The notes under the pieces were generated by a model. That model was not told the origin of the DNA, did not search any database, and worked only from the letters and a program-made list of their open reading frames with translations. The translations under genes and the position numbers were made by a program. A stretch of DNA of 64,000 nt, from contig OZ037768.1 of assembly GCA_964035545.1 (NCBI GenBank), forward strand, positions 1,287,501 through 1,351,500, given 5' to 3'. Origin of the DNA: Bugula neritina. Its lineage: Eukaryota; Bryozoa; Gymnolaemata; Cheilostomatida; Bugulidae. Below are positions 1-13,700 of the stretch, piece by piece (the stretch's first letter is position 1; each line of letters opens with the position of its first letter).

Positions 1-379
1 GTGGAAATTCCAAACAGTAATAATATTACAAAGTACAATGTAGGCTCTATAAACCCAGACTTTACTTATTCACAGCTTATTCATTGTGGAGCAATCCAAG
101 CCATTTCACTAAATCTGAACATCAGCATGAGAAACCTTCCACTTTTCAAAATACATTCTCTTTTCAACAACTGGGTTAAAGCTGTTTTCTAACCTATAGA
201 CTATAGAGTTTAGCAGAAGTAGGGAGTATTGACCCAAACTCAAACAATAAAGTGGAAACTGTAAGATACTGAGGCTAAGTGAACTGTGTGAAAGGGAAGC
301 ACAGAAGGGATGTACACTATAACTATAGAGATATCAAACTGCATAAACATGGGAGAATCTAAAGGTAATCTGAAGTGGG

Positions 380-1092
380 AAATCAGTGAGTAGAAAGTCA
401 TTAGAGTGAGTAGTGAGTAGAAAGAGTCATTAGAGTGAGTAGTGAGTAGAAAGAGTCATTAGAGAGAGTAGTGAGTAGAAACAGTCATTAGAGAGAGTAG
501 TGAGTAGAAACAGTCATTAGAGAGAGTAGTGAGTAGAAAGTCATTAGAGAGAGTAGTGAGTAGAAAGTCATTAGAGAGAGTAGTGAGTAGAAACAGTCAT
601 TAGAGAGAGTAGTGAGTAGAAACAGTCATTAGAGAGAGTAGTGAGTAGAAACAGTCATTAGAGAGAGTAGTGAGTAGAAAGTCATTAGAGAGAGTAGTGA
701 GTAGAAAGTCATTAGAGAGAGTAGTGAGTAGAAACAGTCATTAGAGAGAGTAGTGAGTAGAAACAGTCATTAGAGAGAGTAGTGAGTAGAAAGTCATTAG
801 AGAGAGTAGTGAGTAGAAAGTCATTAGAGAGAGTAGTGAGTAGAAACAGTCATTAGAGAGAGTAGTGAGTAGAAACAGTCATTAGAGAGAGTAGTGAGTA
901 GAAACAGTCATTAGAGAGAGTAGTGAGTAGAAAGTCATTAGAGAGAGTAGTGAGTAGAAAGTCATTAGAGAGAGTAGTGAGTAGAAACAGTCATTAAAGA
1001 GAGTAGTGAGTAGAAACAGTCATTAGAGAGAGCAGAGAGTAGAAACAGTCATTAGAGAGAGTAGTGAGTAGAAAGAGTCATTAGAGAGAGTA
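380..1092. repeat. 27/29-bp minisatellite with higher-order structure
   Basis: Tandem units of the type gtcattagagagagtagtg followed by agtagaaa (27 bp) or agtagaaaca (29 bp), about 25 copies. The outer units are more diverged (agagtgag, AAAGAG variants). The order of 27 and 29-bp units is itself repeated, see findings. Confidence 0.9.
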
Positions 1093-1768
1093 AGACTGAG
1101 GCCTACTATTCTTATTACCACCACATACTAACACGAGATAAAAACCTGCTCCATTATAAGATTTGTGAGTAAATTTTTGGCTAGTAAGTCACCCCTACCC
1201 TGACAACGAGCACTAGCATGCACACAAAGCATGATGTGCTGAGATAACATGGGTTTAGTTGGCCTGCAGCCAACATTGCGGCTCCCACGACTCCGCACCC
1301 AGTGTTACATAAAAAGCAGAAAGCAAAAACACGTGACAGCGAATGCCACTTAAAGGAAAATAATGAAAAACAAACTGGAGAGATAAAAGCAATGACCTTG
1401 CCAAGGGCAGGTCATGTTGTTACTCGTAGCCAGGTGATGAATAACAACACAGAATTTTTCTAGTAATAAAAATTCTAAACAAAAAACATTTAAATAATAT
1501 ATGCAGGGGAGGTGTAGCTTGTAAATTTTTATTTAATGTTGAAATTTCATATATTTGACTTATTCCCTTATCCTGTAAATAACATCTATTATGTGAAAGG
1601 CTTGTTTGGTTATAATACAATGTTTTGTGCAAAGATGAAAAGTCTAGACAAAGTAGTAAGGGGTAAGCATCTTGATCCGCCCGCCGGAACATTGGTAAGT
1701 ATCCTTTACCCCCCATGCTAATCTACTCTGAGAATAATATATCTGTAAATAACATAATATATAGAGTG

Positions 1769-1774
1769 TTTATT
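1769..1774 (-). terminator. candidate polyadenylation signal for CSPP1
   Basis: AATAAA on the minus strand (tttatt on plus), about 20 bases after the CSPP1 stop codon. The implied 3' UTR is very short, so a signal further downstream may be used instead. Confidence 0.35.
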
Positions 1775-1793
1775 ATAAACTATATATATAAAG

Positions 1794-4700
1794 TCACCTA
1801 TTGTGGCTCTGTTTAGTCATGAAGCGGTCGATGATGTCATCAGGATCGTCCAATGAGATGTCATCACCAGCGATTGCCTTCAGCTTCTTCAACCTGTCGT
1901 TATTCTTCCTGGTGATTCTATCCGGGTCAATGCTGTGAACAGACTCGGTGTCTTTGGTCTGTAAACAGAGCAAGTCGGGTACAGCAAGGAAACATCACGT
2001 GTCTGAATGTTGGCTAACAGGGCATTAGAGGAATAGGAAAGACGACTCCTATACTACTAGCAAACTTGAGTATCAGTAACAGCTTACAGAATGGCAAAAC
2101 AGAAATAAATTAGAAAATTAGTAGAATGTTTGGGCTTTAAATTGTCTACCGCACTCTGAGAGCAACTCGAATGGAGAACAAACACATGGAACTCAAGCTA
2201 AGATAAAATACTTAAGCTAAAGTTGAGGCTAAAATTGGGAGCTGAATTCCACATCACAGACTTTAAGAATTGGTGAGATGGCAACACTCATTCGAAATGG
2301 AAAACACACAGCAGATGTAACTTGAAAGGCATAACAACTAAAATATTAGTTGTATCTCTCATAAGTTATATATCTCTGTCAAAAGTTGCAATCTAGCTAT
2401 ATAGTGTAAAATAGAGTTTTCAAAGCAAAAAGTCAAGTTAATAAAGGCAGCGGTTATTCAGAAAAACGGCAGCAATAGTAACCTGAGATGGTGGGTGGTA
2501 CACAGGTTCAATTTCATCTTCAAACACAACCTGACAGAACACAAACATAATTGATGTGAGCGATGCCAATGTGTGCTGTGTATTACAGCATATACGTGCG
2601 CTACTAGGTATATACCACATTACTTACTCTATAGATATGATCTGATTCTGTAATATCATTATACCTTGGTGTCACTAAAACTTAGACCAATTTAACAAAA
2701 ACTTTTGTGGCTACCATCAACATAACAATGTTATAAAAGTCATTTATTGAAGTACTGATGAATATATTAACCGATTTTAGATGTGGAAAATCACCCAAAT
2801 CACATTATAAACTTGCTGGTGTGGACTATTCGACCAATCAAATCACTGGAACTCCTACGACTCATGATTCAACAAAAATAGTAAATACAGCAAAGTATAC
2901 TATATATTATATACAGTATACTATATATTATATACAGTATATTATATATTATATACAGTATACTATATATTATATAGTGTATGCTATATATTATATACAG
3001 TATACTGTATACTATATATTATATACAGTATACTATATACTTCATACAATACACTATATAATATACTCAAGTTAACATCTGTTAGCACCTATTAACATGA
3101 TAAGCACATTTCCTGGAGATTAGGCTGATAAACGCTGAGTCATGCAAAGTCAAGACAAACATGCTAGCCAGTACTGATATAGCTGTGATAAACTGTAGCC
3201 ATGATTACATAACTTTCCAAGGTCAGGCCACGGTCAGACCAAGGTCAGGCCAAAGTCAGAGAGTTCACACAGTAGAACAGCAGCAAACTTCTCCCACAAT
3301 TAATTAGTTGAGAAAACAAATTCATACTGAGAGAGCAGCAAATGGAAAGGCAGCGCTGTCATGTTCTGTCAACCAATTAAAACCCTAGCTGAGGTTAACC
3401 AGCAACACTCGGTTAAATAACAACTCAGTCACACGCCAAACAGCACACAGTGTAACCTTTCTAGGCTCTCTCACGCCACGTTTCTGGCGATAATGGTTCA
3501 ACATGAGATCGGGGGTTTCCGGAGTACCGACGTACTGGCGCATCAACTGCGTGAAATCTGCATCCTGTGCATAAACACCGACTTTTAACTTCCATAGGAA
3601 TTATTGAGAACATAACAGATGATTCAATGGATTCAGTCTATTTCTTACAACTTCAGACTAATTTGAATATTTGCTACTATATCTGTTGGAAGTTGTGAAA
3701 TCTGCAGACAGTGGCACAGAACTTACATCTGCAGGTTTCATCTTCTCTCTCCTTCGTCTCCGAGCATCCTGATTGGTTGCCAGAGTATCAAAGTCATCAG
3801 GAAAGGCAGCTCTCATACCACTGTCGTCTGCAATGCATAAAACACATCAGCATTGCATATGAACTTGGATATGCCAACCAACTTTTAAAAAAAGAAAAAA
3901 TAATGGTTCGTTCATAGTGTTTCAAATTAACAGGCAGCAAAATCATTTTTGAACGTGACTTTTGTTGTTAAACTTGAAAGTACTTGAAAGTTATTCACTA
4001 CATAATCTATACGGCGATCAATTGGAAAATGTGCCAGCCATATAAACCTCTAGATTAGTTGAACATCATTAGCACTGGGTGTGAGCTGGGATATGCTGAG
4101 CTGTAGAGATAGATTAATCCCAAAGCAGGAAAACAGTACGTGACACCCATGCGTACACAAGTATACATCACATAAACAACATAAAAACTGGAGAATGAAG
4201 AGCCAGCATGTCTGCGGTCAATATTGCACAACAGTTGGCTACGCTCTACTGGTCGGCTCCAGTCCACAGTATAGGTGGTCAGTGAACAACATGTTGTGGG
4301 TGTGGCAGTGGGTGTGGCAGTGGGTGTGGCCTACGTGTTAGTCACGCTGATAGCTAGCGGTGTATTACAGTTACAAGTTGTCCGCTCTTGCTCAGGGAAT
4401 TGGTGAAACTACAGGAACTGAGTTTGTGTGGACTGCATACGCCCCAAACTTTCGCTTTGCCAGTGGGTAGAGAATAAGGCAGCAGTAAATACAATATAGA
4501 TGAATATAGTAAATAATAAATACCTATAAATGCAGAATCTGAATGTAGTAGTGAGGTAGCTGTTGTAGGCTTGGCTGCAATAAAATATTCAAATATTATG
4601 TTATATTATTTTATATATTATATTACTTTTAAAACCATAACTTTTAACTAGCAGCCCTCACTATAAAACAAGTAATCTAGCATTTTTTTCACAAACCAGT

Positions 4701-7700
4701 TTTCTTAGAATTTCATGTAGACTATTTAACTCCCCTATACTATAGCTTCTCTGTGACAAGAGCCCCTAGCATGTAGACTAGTTAACTCCCCTTTACTATA
4801 GTAACCCTGTGACAAGAGCCCTTAGCATGTAGACTATTCAACTCCCCTTTACTATAGCTTCTCTGTGACAAGAGCCCTTAGCATGTAGACTATTTAACTC
4901 CCCTTTACTATAGCTTCTCTGTGACAAGAGCCCCTAGCAGGTAGACTATTTAACTCCCCTTTACTATAGCTTCCCTGTGACAAGAGCCCTTAGCATGTAG
5001 ACTATTTAACTCCCCTTTACTATAGCTTCCCTGTGACAAGAGCCCTTAGCATGTAGACTATTTAACTCCCCTTTACTATAGCTTCTCTGTGACAAGTTTT
5101 CAAATAGACAATGCCAATGAGCCCTCTACTAAGAGACATAACTCCAATACAGGAGATAAACTAGGTTACACTAAAGCAGGTCTACAGTTTAAATGAAGAG
5201 CTCAGTGTTGAGTAACTGTACGAACCTGGAAGTTTCTGAGGTGGGGGGTCATCACCCTCCCCCTTAGTTCTTCTGCTGGCGGAGACAGGTTTCTTAGAGC
5301 GGGCTATTTCAAACACATCTATCTCATCACTTGAAAACAAAACAGTAAACAGTGTCTAAGGGAGATGCACTTGCAGTTGTAATAATGCTTTTAAATAACA
5401 CGGGAATGCAAATTATGGAAAACAAGATAGGAGAATTTATTTTAATTCGAAAATACATTATATAAGCAGCTATGAATAGCACAAACATTAGCATAATGAA
5501 GGGACAATAAAGCAATAGCTAAACACACTTACTCATCCCCTGTAAACCTGGTACGTGGGTCATACACATCTACTTCATTCTACAACATGGCAGGCACTGT
5601 ATACTATTATATAGTTACTTTGGGAAGACAACTTCATAAATCATTACAGGTTATCAGTTGCAATATGACCAACAAGGTCAAGTAACAGAAAGGGAAGATA
5701 ATTCTCAATAATCAAGCATAGAAACATGTATTCAAGTGAACTCCTGATGCCTGGCGCTAAATGATTCAGCAATTTTAATAAAGAAAAGCTGAGATAAAAA
5801 ATTGAAAGAGTTAGTATTACTGGTGCACAAGTAACCATGCAATGCTATCAATACGCCACACAATAATAGAACAACATTTCAACTATAATTAGAACAGCGT
5901 TACCTTAAACCTCGCCTTCCTATTGGCTGATTCAAATTTCTATAAGTTACATCAATAATAATAAATACCAAAATGAAATAGAAATAAACATTGTATGAGC
6001 ATGCTTATATGGGAGTTGGAATCTTCTCAAAATAATATCAACTAGTAAAAAAAATTAAAGGAGACGAATAATAAAATTATTATATTATTATAAAACAAAA
6101 AATACAATATTAAAATATTAGATATAATTGTACCATATTACAACAAATATAAAAGAAACTTAACATAAACAAACTACAAGCTGGCAAGAGTCTAATGTAG
6201 CTGATTAGTAAATAGTATGCAGACAATCAACACACCTTTTGCTGACTCAGGGCATTCTCCACACGCTGCCTCTCCTGCTGCAGCTGCTGCCTCATGCTAG
6301 CCAACTGATTCAGAACCTCCGCACCTGTGGTCAGAGTCAGTATAGGTGTCATACATCATGTGACACATAGAGTCAGTATAGGTGTCATACATCATGTGAC
6401 ACATATAGTCAGTATAGGTGTCATACATCATGTGACACATAATCAGTATAAGTGTCATACATCATGTGACACATAATCAGCATAGGTATCATACATCATG
6501 TGACACATAATCAGTATAGGTGTCATACATCATGTGACATACATAGTCAGCATAGGTGTCATACATCATGTGACACATAGAGTCAGTATAGGTGTCATAC
6601 ATCATGTGACACATAATCAGTATAAGTGTCATACATCATGTGACACATAATCAGTATAGGTGTCATACATCATGTGACACATAATCAGTATACACACGAG
6701 GGAGTATATAATGTAACACACTTACTCTGTGCTCGACTTTCTGCTCTCCTGTTCGAAAGTGGGCGGGGTGTAGGCTGGACACGACGAGAAGGTTCTGCTG
6801 TAGGTTCTGGTGTATTGTGGGAAGGCTCTGTCTCTCGGAGGAGCGGCTTAGAGTTCTGTTTGTGTAGAGAAGCAAAGAGTGGGTTGAGGTCAGCAAGAAA
6901 CATTAGTTTGTTTTGTAGTATAGTGTAGTGTAGTGTAGTATAGTGTAGTATAGTATAGTGTAGTGTAGTGTAGTGTAGAAGGTAGAGTAGTATAGTATAG
7001 TGTAGTGTAGTGTAGTGTAGTGTGTAGTATAGTATAGTGTAGTGTATAGTAGTATAGTGTAGTGTAGTATAGTGCAGTGTAGTGTAGTCTAGTATAGTGT
7101 AATATATAGAGTAGTATAGTGTAAAAGCAGTAAATAGTAGAAGTTACTAAACCCTGTCAGTACTTAATACAGTCAATCACTGGTCACCAACCACTTTAAC
7201 AGGAATTAATATACTTACACTATAGATATATAATCTAATCTTCTCAAGTGTTTATTATTAACAGAATAACAAACAAATCAATTCAAAATATAACATAACA
7301 GATAAAGGTGCTGCCTATTCAACTACAGTCAATACCAAGTGCTGCCTGATTATATAACTATGGCAGTCATAACTTAGCAATAAATGATACAAAAATAGTA
7401 ACAAATGATAGATTACCCTGACACGAACACTTCGAGGAGTCTACACAGATAGGAGATTAGTATGTGTTACTAATCAATTATTCAATAGATGTGACAGCAG
7501 TGATTAGTATAGTCGTCATATGAACATGGGGTATTATACACAATTTAATACCAAAGAATCACTTAAATTAAGAGTTATATGCCCACCCACTACATACTAG
7601 CCAGTATGCAGAGAGAGAATAAGGCTGACTGAGTGAGTAAATACTCTCCTAATGCAAGCAGCAGAACTAGAAGTTTCTAGAATAAACTCACACTAAGGGA

Positions 7701-10700
7701 CTCTGCATCATGCTGAGTTTTAGATCTCTGAGTAGGAAGGGGTGGTGATGGCTCCCTCACATCCTAAAGATAGAAATACGTAGTAGACTAGGGCTATGCA
7801 GACACCTCTAACTAATGTAAAGCCAACGTTCTAAACTCTCTTGTTTGAAAAAGGTAAAAATAAAGTCTGGCAAGTTAAAAAAACAAAATGAGAAAAACAG
7901 ACTCCCAGTTGAACTTCTCTTTCAGAAGACGCGACAGAATCTCGGCAGCTGATTTGTTGTAACTAGCTGACAACTATTCCATTATCAACACTCAAGATAC
8001 TAAGTGCTAAGAGAGAGACCAACTGCACACTCTCAGGAGAGAACTGAACCTACCAGTGAGCCGGGAGGCTGGGTTTTCGATCTCAAAGTTGGAATTGGAG
8101 GTGATTCAGCCCTGGGGTTGACCTGAACAGAAACATACAAGGAGTATAAGATCATGCACTTGGTCTTGCTACCTTATTCTGAATACCACAAGCACTACAG
8201 CACGCCACACCTCTACTCACACCTTATTCTACAGCACACCACACCTCTACTCACTGTAACAAATCTCACCTTATTCTACAGCACGTCACACCTCTACTCA
8301 CTGTAACAAATCTCACCTTATTCTACAGCACGTCACACCTCTACTCACTGTAACAAATCTCACCTTATTTTACAGCACGTCACATCTCTACTCACTGTAA
8401 CAAATCTCACCTTATTCTACAGCACACCACACCTCTACTCACTGTAACAAATCTCACCTTATTCTGAGCCTCACTCTGTCTCTTTTCGTCCTCTTCCCTC
8501 TCCTTCCTTTGCTTTTCCTTCTCTTGTTTTCTGCGATTCTCCTCGGCTTTCTGCCGCTCCTCTTCCGCAACCCGTCTCTTCTCTTCTGCTGCTTTCTTTA
8601 ACTCCTCATTCTTACGGCGAGTCTAGAATTCAATTACATGTATTTTATTACCAGTACTTACAAAATTATTATAAAAATAGAGTAATAATATCAAGATATG
8701 GGTGCATCTTGTACGATAACTAGATTAAAATTATACTCATTATTATGTTACTATATTGTTATTATCTTGTGAAATAGTTATATCTATACTATTATAATAT
8801 ATTGCTAGAGGCTTATTTATATTGTTATTATATTGCTAAATCAATTTCCAGTAAAAAAACTAAAATGAGAAAATAGTAAATAAACTTAAATTGTAAATTT
8901 ATTAGCAAGTTTCATGCATACATAACACAAGCTATCCCTAGTACCCTACACATAGCCCTAGTACCCTAGACATAGCCCTAGTACCCTACACGTAGCTCTA
9001 GTACCCTAGACATAGCCCTAGTACCCTACACATAGCCCTAGTACCCTACACATAGCCCTAGTACCCTACACATAGCCCTAGTACCCTACACATAGCCCTA
9101 GTACCCTACACATAGCCCTAGTACCCTACACATAGCCCTAGTACCCTACACATAGCCCTAGTACCCTACACATAGCCCTAGTACCCTACACATAGCCCTA
9201 GTACCCTACACATAGCCCTAGTACCCTACACATAGCCCTAGTACCCTACATATAGCCCTAGTACCTCCTCCTCCTTTGCCTTTAGCATGGCCTGCTCTGC
9301 CTCAAACTCCTTCTGGATCTTAATTCTGTCTTCCTCCAGTCTCTTCATCTCTCTCTCCTCTTCAGCCTTTATCTTCTGCTTCTCCTGTTCTGCTACTCTT
9401 TTCTTCTCTTCAATCTAAGTTATTAAATAATAACATAATAATATAAATATAATAATATAAATATAATAATATAAACATAATATAAATATTATAATACAAG
9501 CATGCTATCATACATTCCATCACAAACAGTATGCAAATTGGTTTTATATGATTAGAAATACAGAATATTACTAACTGTAGTATATATAATGAAAACACAT
9601 AATATGTAAAAGGCTGACCTGTAGTTTGAGTTCTTCCTTGTATCTATCTGCAGCAGTTTTCTGGACCTCAGTCTATTAAAATAAAGTTCGGACTAGCTTT
9701 ATTCCACACAACTAAACACTCAACTAGTGAAAGCTCAGTTTACATTGTAAGTTACAACTACATGATCACGAGGAGATAATTTCTCAACAAATACGCTACG
9801 CCTTGAATGAACATCGCAAGGATAGTGAGAGAATACAGACAGCAGGTTCACCGTACCCTCGGCTCGCCGAATATCCCGTTACCGCCTCGGCCATGTCCAT
9901 CAGCGGCAGTAGGCAGATTGATGCTGATGTCGGGAAAAGTTGAGTTGGCTCTGGGGGAGGCGACAGCAGCAACTGGTTCCTTTTGTACCTCCAGTCTGGG
10001 GGTCTGTCCCGTGTTTGACAGGTTCATCGTACGGAGGTCAGCTGAATGAAAACAGGTAAATGCATCTTTAAAATATCACTATAAGACAAAAATACAATTA
10101 AAATATTATAAACTAGCATTTTATGTGTGTGCGCGTGTATGCATATATGTATATGCATACATAATTAATGAAATATTAACTCTTTTGCAGTCTAGAGAAA
10201 ATTCACAAATAAATTTATATAAAGTGATTACGAGTATATGCATATAAAGTGATTACGAGTATATGCATATAAAGTGATTACGAGTATATGCATATAAAGT
10301 GATTACGAGTATATGCATATAAAGTGATTACGAGTATATGCATATCAAGTGATTACGAGTATATGCATATAAAGTGATTACGAGTATAAGCATATAAAGT
10401 GATTACGAGTATATGCATATCAAGTGATTACGAGTATATGCATATAAAGTGATTACGAGTATATGCATATCAAGTGATTACGAGTATAAGCATATAAAGT
10501 GATTACGAGTTTAAGCATATAAAGTGATTACGAGTTTATGCATATCAAGTGATTACGAGTATAAGCATATAAAGTGATTACGAGTTTAAGCATATAAAGT
10601 GATTACGAGTTTAAGCATATAAAGTGATTACGAGTTTAAGCATATAAAGTGATTACGAGTTTATGCATATAAAGTGATTACGAGTATATGCATATCAAGT

Positions 10701-13700
10701 GATTACGAGTATAAGCATATAAAGTGATTACGAGTTTAAGCATATAAAGTGATTACGAGTTTATGCATATCAAGTGATTACGAGTATAAGCATATAAAGT
10801 GATTACGAGTTTAAGCATATAAAGTGATTACGAGTTTATGCATATAAAGTGATTACGAGTTTATGCATATAAAGTGATTACGAGTATAAGCATATAAAGT
10901 GATTACGAGTTTATGCATATCAAGTGATTACGAGTATATGCATATAAAGTGATTACGAGTATAAGCATATAAAGTGATTACGAGTATATGCATATAAAGT
11001 GATTACGAGTATATGCATATCAAGTGATTACGAGTTTATGCATATAAAGTGATTACGAGTTTAAGCATATAAAGTGATTACGAGTTTATGCATATAAAGT
11101 GATTACGAGTTTATGCATATAAAGTGATTACGAGTATAAGCATATAAAGTGATTACGAGTTTATGCATATCAAGTGATTACGAGTATATGCATATAAAGT
11201 GATTACGAGTATAAGCATATAAAGTGATTACGAGTATATGCATATAAAGTGATTACGAGTATATGCATATCAAGTGATTACGAGTATATGCATATCAAGT
11301 GATTACGAGTATAAGCATATAAAGTGATTACGAGTATAAGCATATAAAGTGATTACGAGTATATGCATATAAAGTGATTACGAGTATATGCATATCAAGT
11401 GATTGCGAGTATATGCATATAAAGTGATTACGAGGATATGCATATCAAGTGATTACGAGTATAAGCATATCAACTACTCACCAACAACATTCCCTGACGT
11501 GTCCTTGACCGGAGCCCCAGCTCCGCCTCTACCAAACGGGTTGTAGTTGGCAATCTCTTGCGTCAGCTTGCGGTCGTATGCTTCTTGTTCAGCTTTCTTG
11601 GCAGCAGCTATTCGCTGCTTCTCCTCCATCTACCAAACCAATATGTTGACAGTATATATTATACAGTATATATTACACGGTATATATTACACGGTATATA
11701 TTACACGGTATATATTACACGGTATATATTACACGGTATATATTACACGGTATATATTACACGGTATATATTACACGGTATATATTACACGGTATATATT
11801 ACACGGTATATATTACACGGTATATATTACACGGTATATATTATACGGTATATATTATACAGTATATATTACACAGTATATATTACACAGTATATATTAT
11901 ATAGTATATATTACACAGTATATATTACACAGTATATATTACACAGTATATATTACACAGTATATATTACACAGTATATATTACACAGTATATATTATAC
12001 AGTATATATTATATAGTATATATTATATAGTATATATTACACAGTATATATTATACAGTATATATTACACAGTATATATTACACAGTATATATTACACAG
12101 TATATATTATATAGTATATATTACACAGTATATATTACACAGTTTATATTATTACTTGTTTCTTCAACTCATTCTGATAGGACTGCTGGGAGTCCTTCTT
12201 CAACTTGTTCCTGTCTACCCTCTCCGAGGGAAAAGCCCCCACCGCCATGGCAGTGGATCTGAAGGAAGGGTTGGTGGGAGGCGGTTGGGCTAGAGGCTGA
12301 GAGGTGTCCGGATACTGAGGGGGTCCCAGTGGTGGAGCAGTGAAGTTTGCTAGGGGTTCGTGAGTGCCATAGTAGTTGTAAACAGGGTCAGCGGGGGTCT
12401 GATAGATTTGTGGGGGGCCAGTATTGTACGGCTGTTGGAAATATCTACAGAAATATGTGTCATAACATACTCCGTGCTCTTCTACTACGCTACATCCTCT
12501 ATATTGTGTAGCTAGTATATAATACACTACATTCTATATTATATATTACAGTATACATCCCAGTATATATTACAGTATATATATTACAGTATATATATTA
12601 CATTATATATTACAGTATATATTATAGTATATAATATATTACAGTATACATCACAGTATACATCACAGTATATATTACAGTATATATTATATTACAGTAT
12701 ATGTTATATTACAGTATATATTACAGTATATATTATATTATAGTATATATTATATTACAACATACGGCTGGCTCTGTTGAGGTGGGAGTTGTCTGTTCTG
12801 ACTGAGGAATGACGGTTCATAGAGCCCAGTGAATCCTCTCTCCAGCACACTGGGAGGCAGACCAGGTCTCACGGCATTTCCTCTAGGGGATGTGTCTACC
12901 AGGTCTCGTCTCTCGTTCAGAATAGAGGCTAAAGGTCGTCTGTCATCCAGCAAGGAAGTTGATTGGTCGCTGAAGCAAACAGGATGTGTTTTAGAACTAT
13001 TCTTATGGGGGAGGATACAACTCCAATGTAAACATCTCATCTAACACTATATTCACATGCGTTGTTTAGAATACCTGTAGGGTAACTTGGGGGGCGGGTA
13101 GGGGTTGTCAAAAGAGGGGAAATTGTTCTCCCTTGCATAAGTCCCGGGGTCACTGTAGTATGAACAAAGAGTACTTACAATAGAATAGTGAAGACACGCA
13201 ATAACATAGATTGTTTACACACAATGGCTGACTGTCACCATGGTTACGAGCAGCAAACGCACCTTTGACGGCCTCTCACAACTCCTTTCATCTGCTGCTG
13301 CAAGTCCTGTCTGTACTGCTCTTTACGCTTTCGGGCAGCACTCGCCGTCTCATTGCTGCCGATAGCCAAACCCGTGAGGCCATCTTTAGGTGGGACAGAC
13401 CTTGACCTTTCATAGGGGTCAGATGCCTTTGGCTCCGGGTCGTGATAGAATGACCTGCTTCTACCTTGTTTACTGTACTCCTGCATGGTGAAAGGCAAGG
13501 TCAATACAGAGTCAAGGTCAAAAAAGGTCAAAAGTATGAAAATAATAATGGAAAAGTAAAGTAATTAGTAAAAAGGCAGATAAATAAGAGAAAGTAACAA
13601 ATAGTTTCAGCAATAGAAGCGACAACTTGACTATACAGTGAGGATGTAAGACAAGTGAGTTGTGCTAAGTATAACATAGAAAGCACAAGTTCTGCTAGAT

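Larger units (their letters stand above)
1..1793. other. 3' flank of CSPP1, no gene seen
   Basis: Apart from the minisatellite at about 380-1092, I see only AT-rich sequence with two GC-richer patches (about 1260-1300 and 1665-1700). Short reading frames on both strands lack recognisable protein content. A small perfect palindrome, GTTGGCCTGCAGCCAAC, lies near 1258. Confidence 0.5.

Noticed and set aside
10205-11473. CRISPR-like regular array
   Set aside because: Units are contiguous 25-bp copies with no unique spacers, in an intron of an animal gene.
11547-12293. 248-codon plus-strand frame rich in Ile, Tyr and Thr
   Set aside because: It is the AT-rich 14-bp array antisense to CSPP1. The flanking parts are the antisense of true CSPP1 exons.
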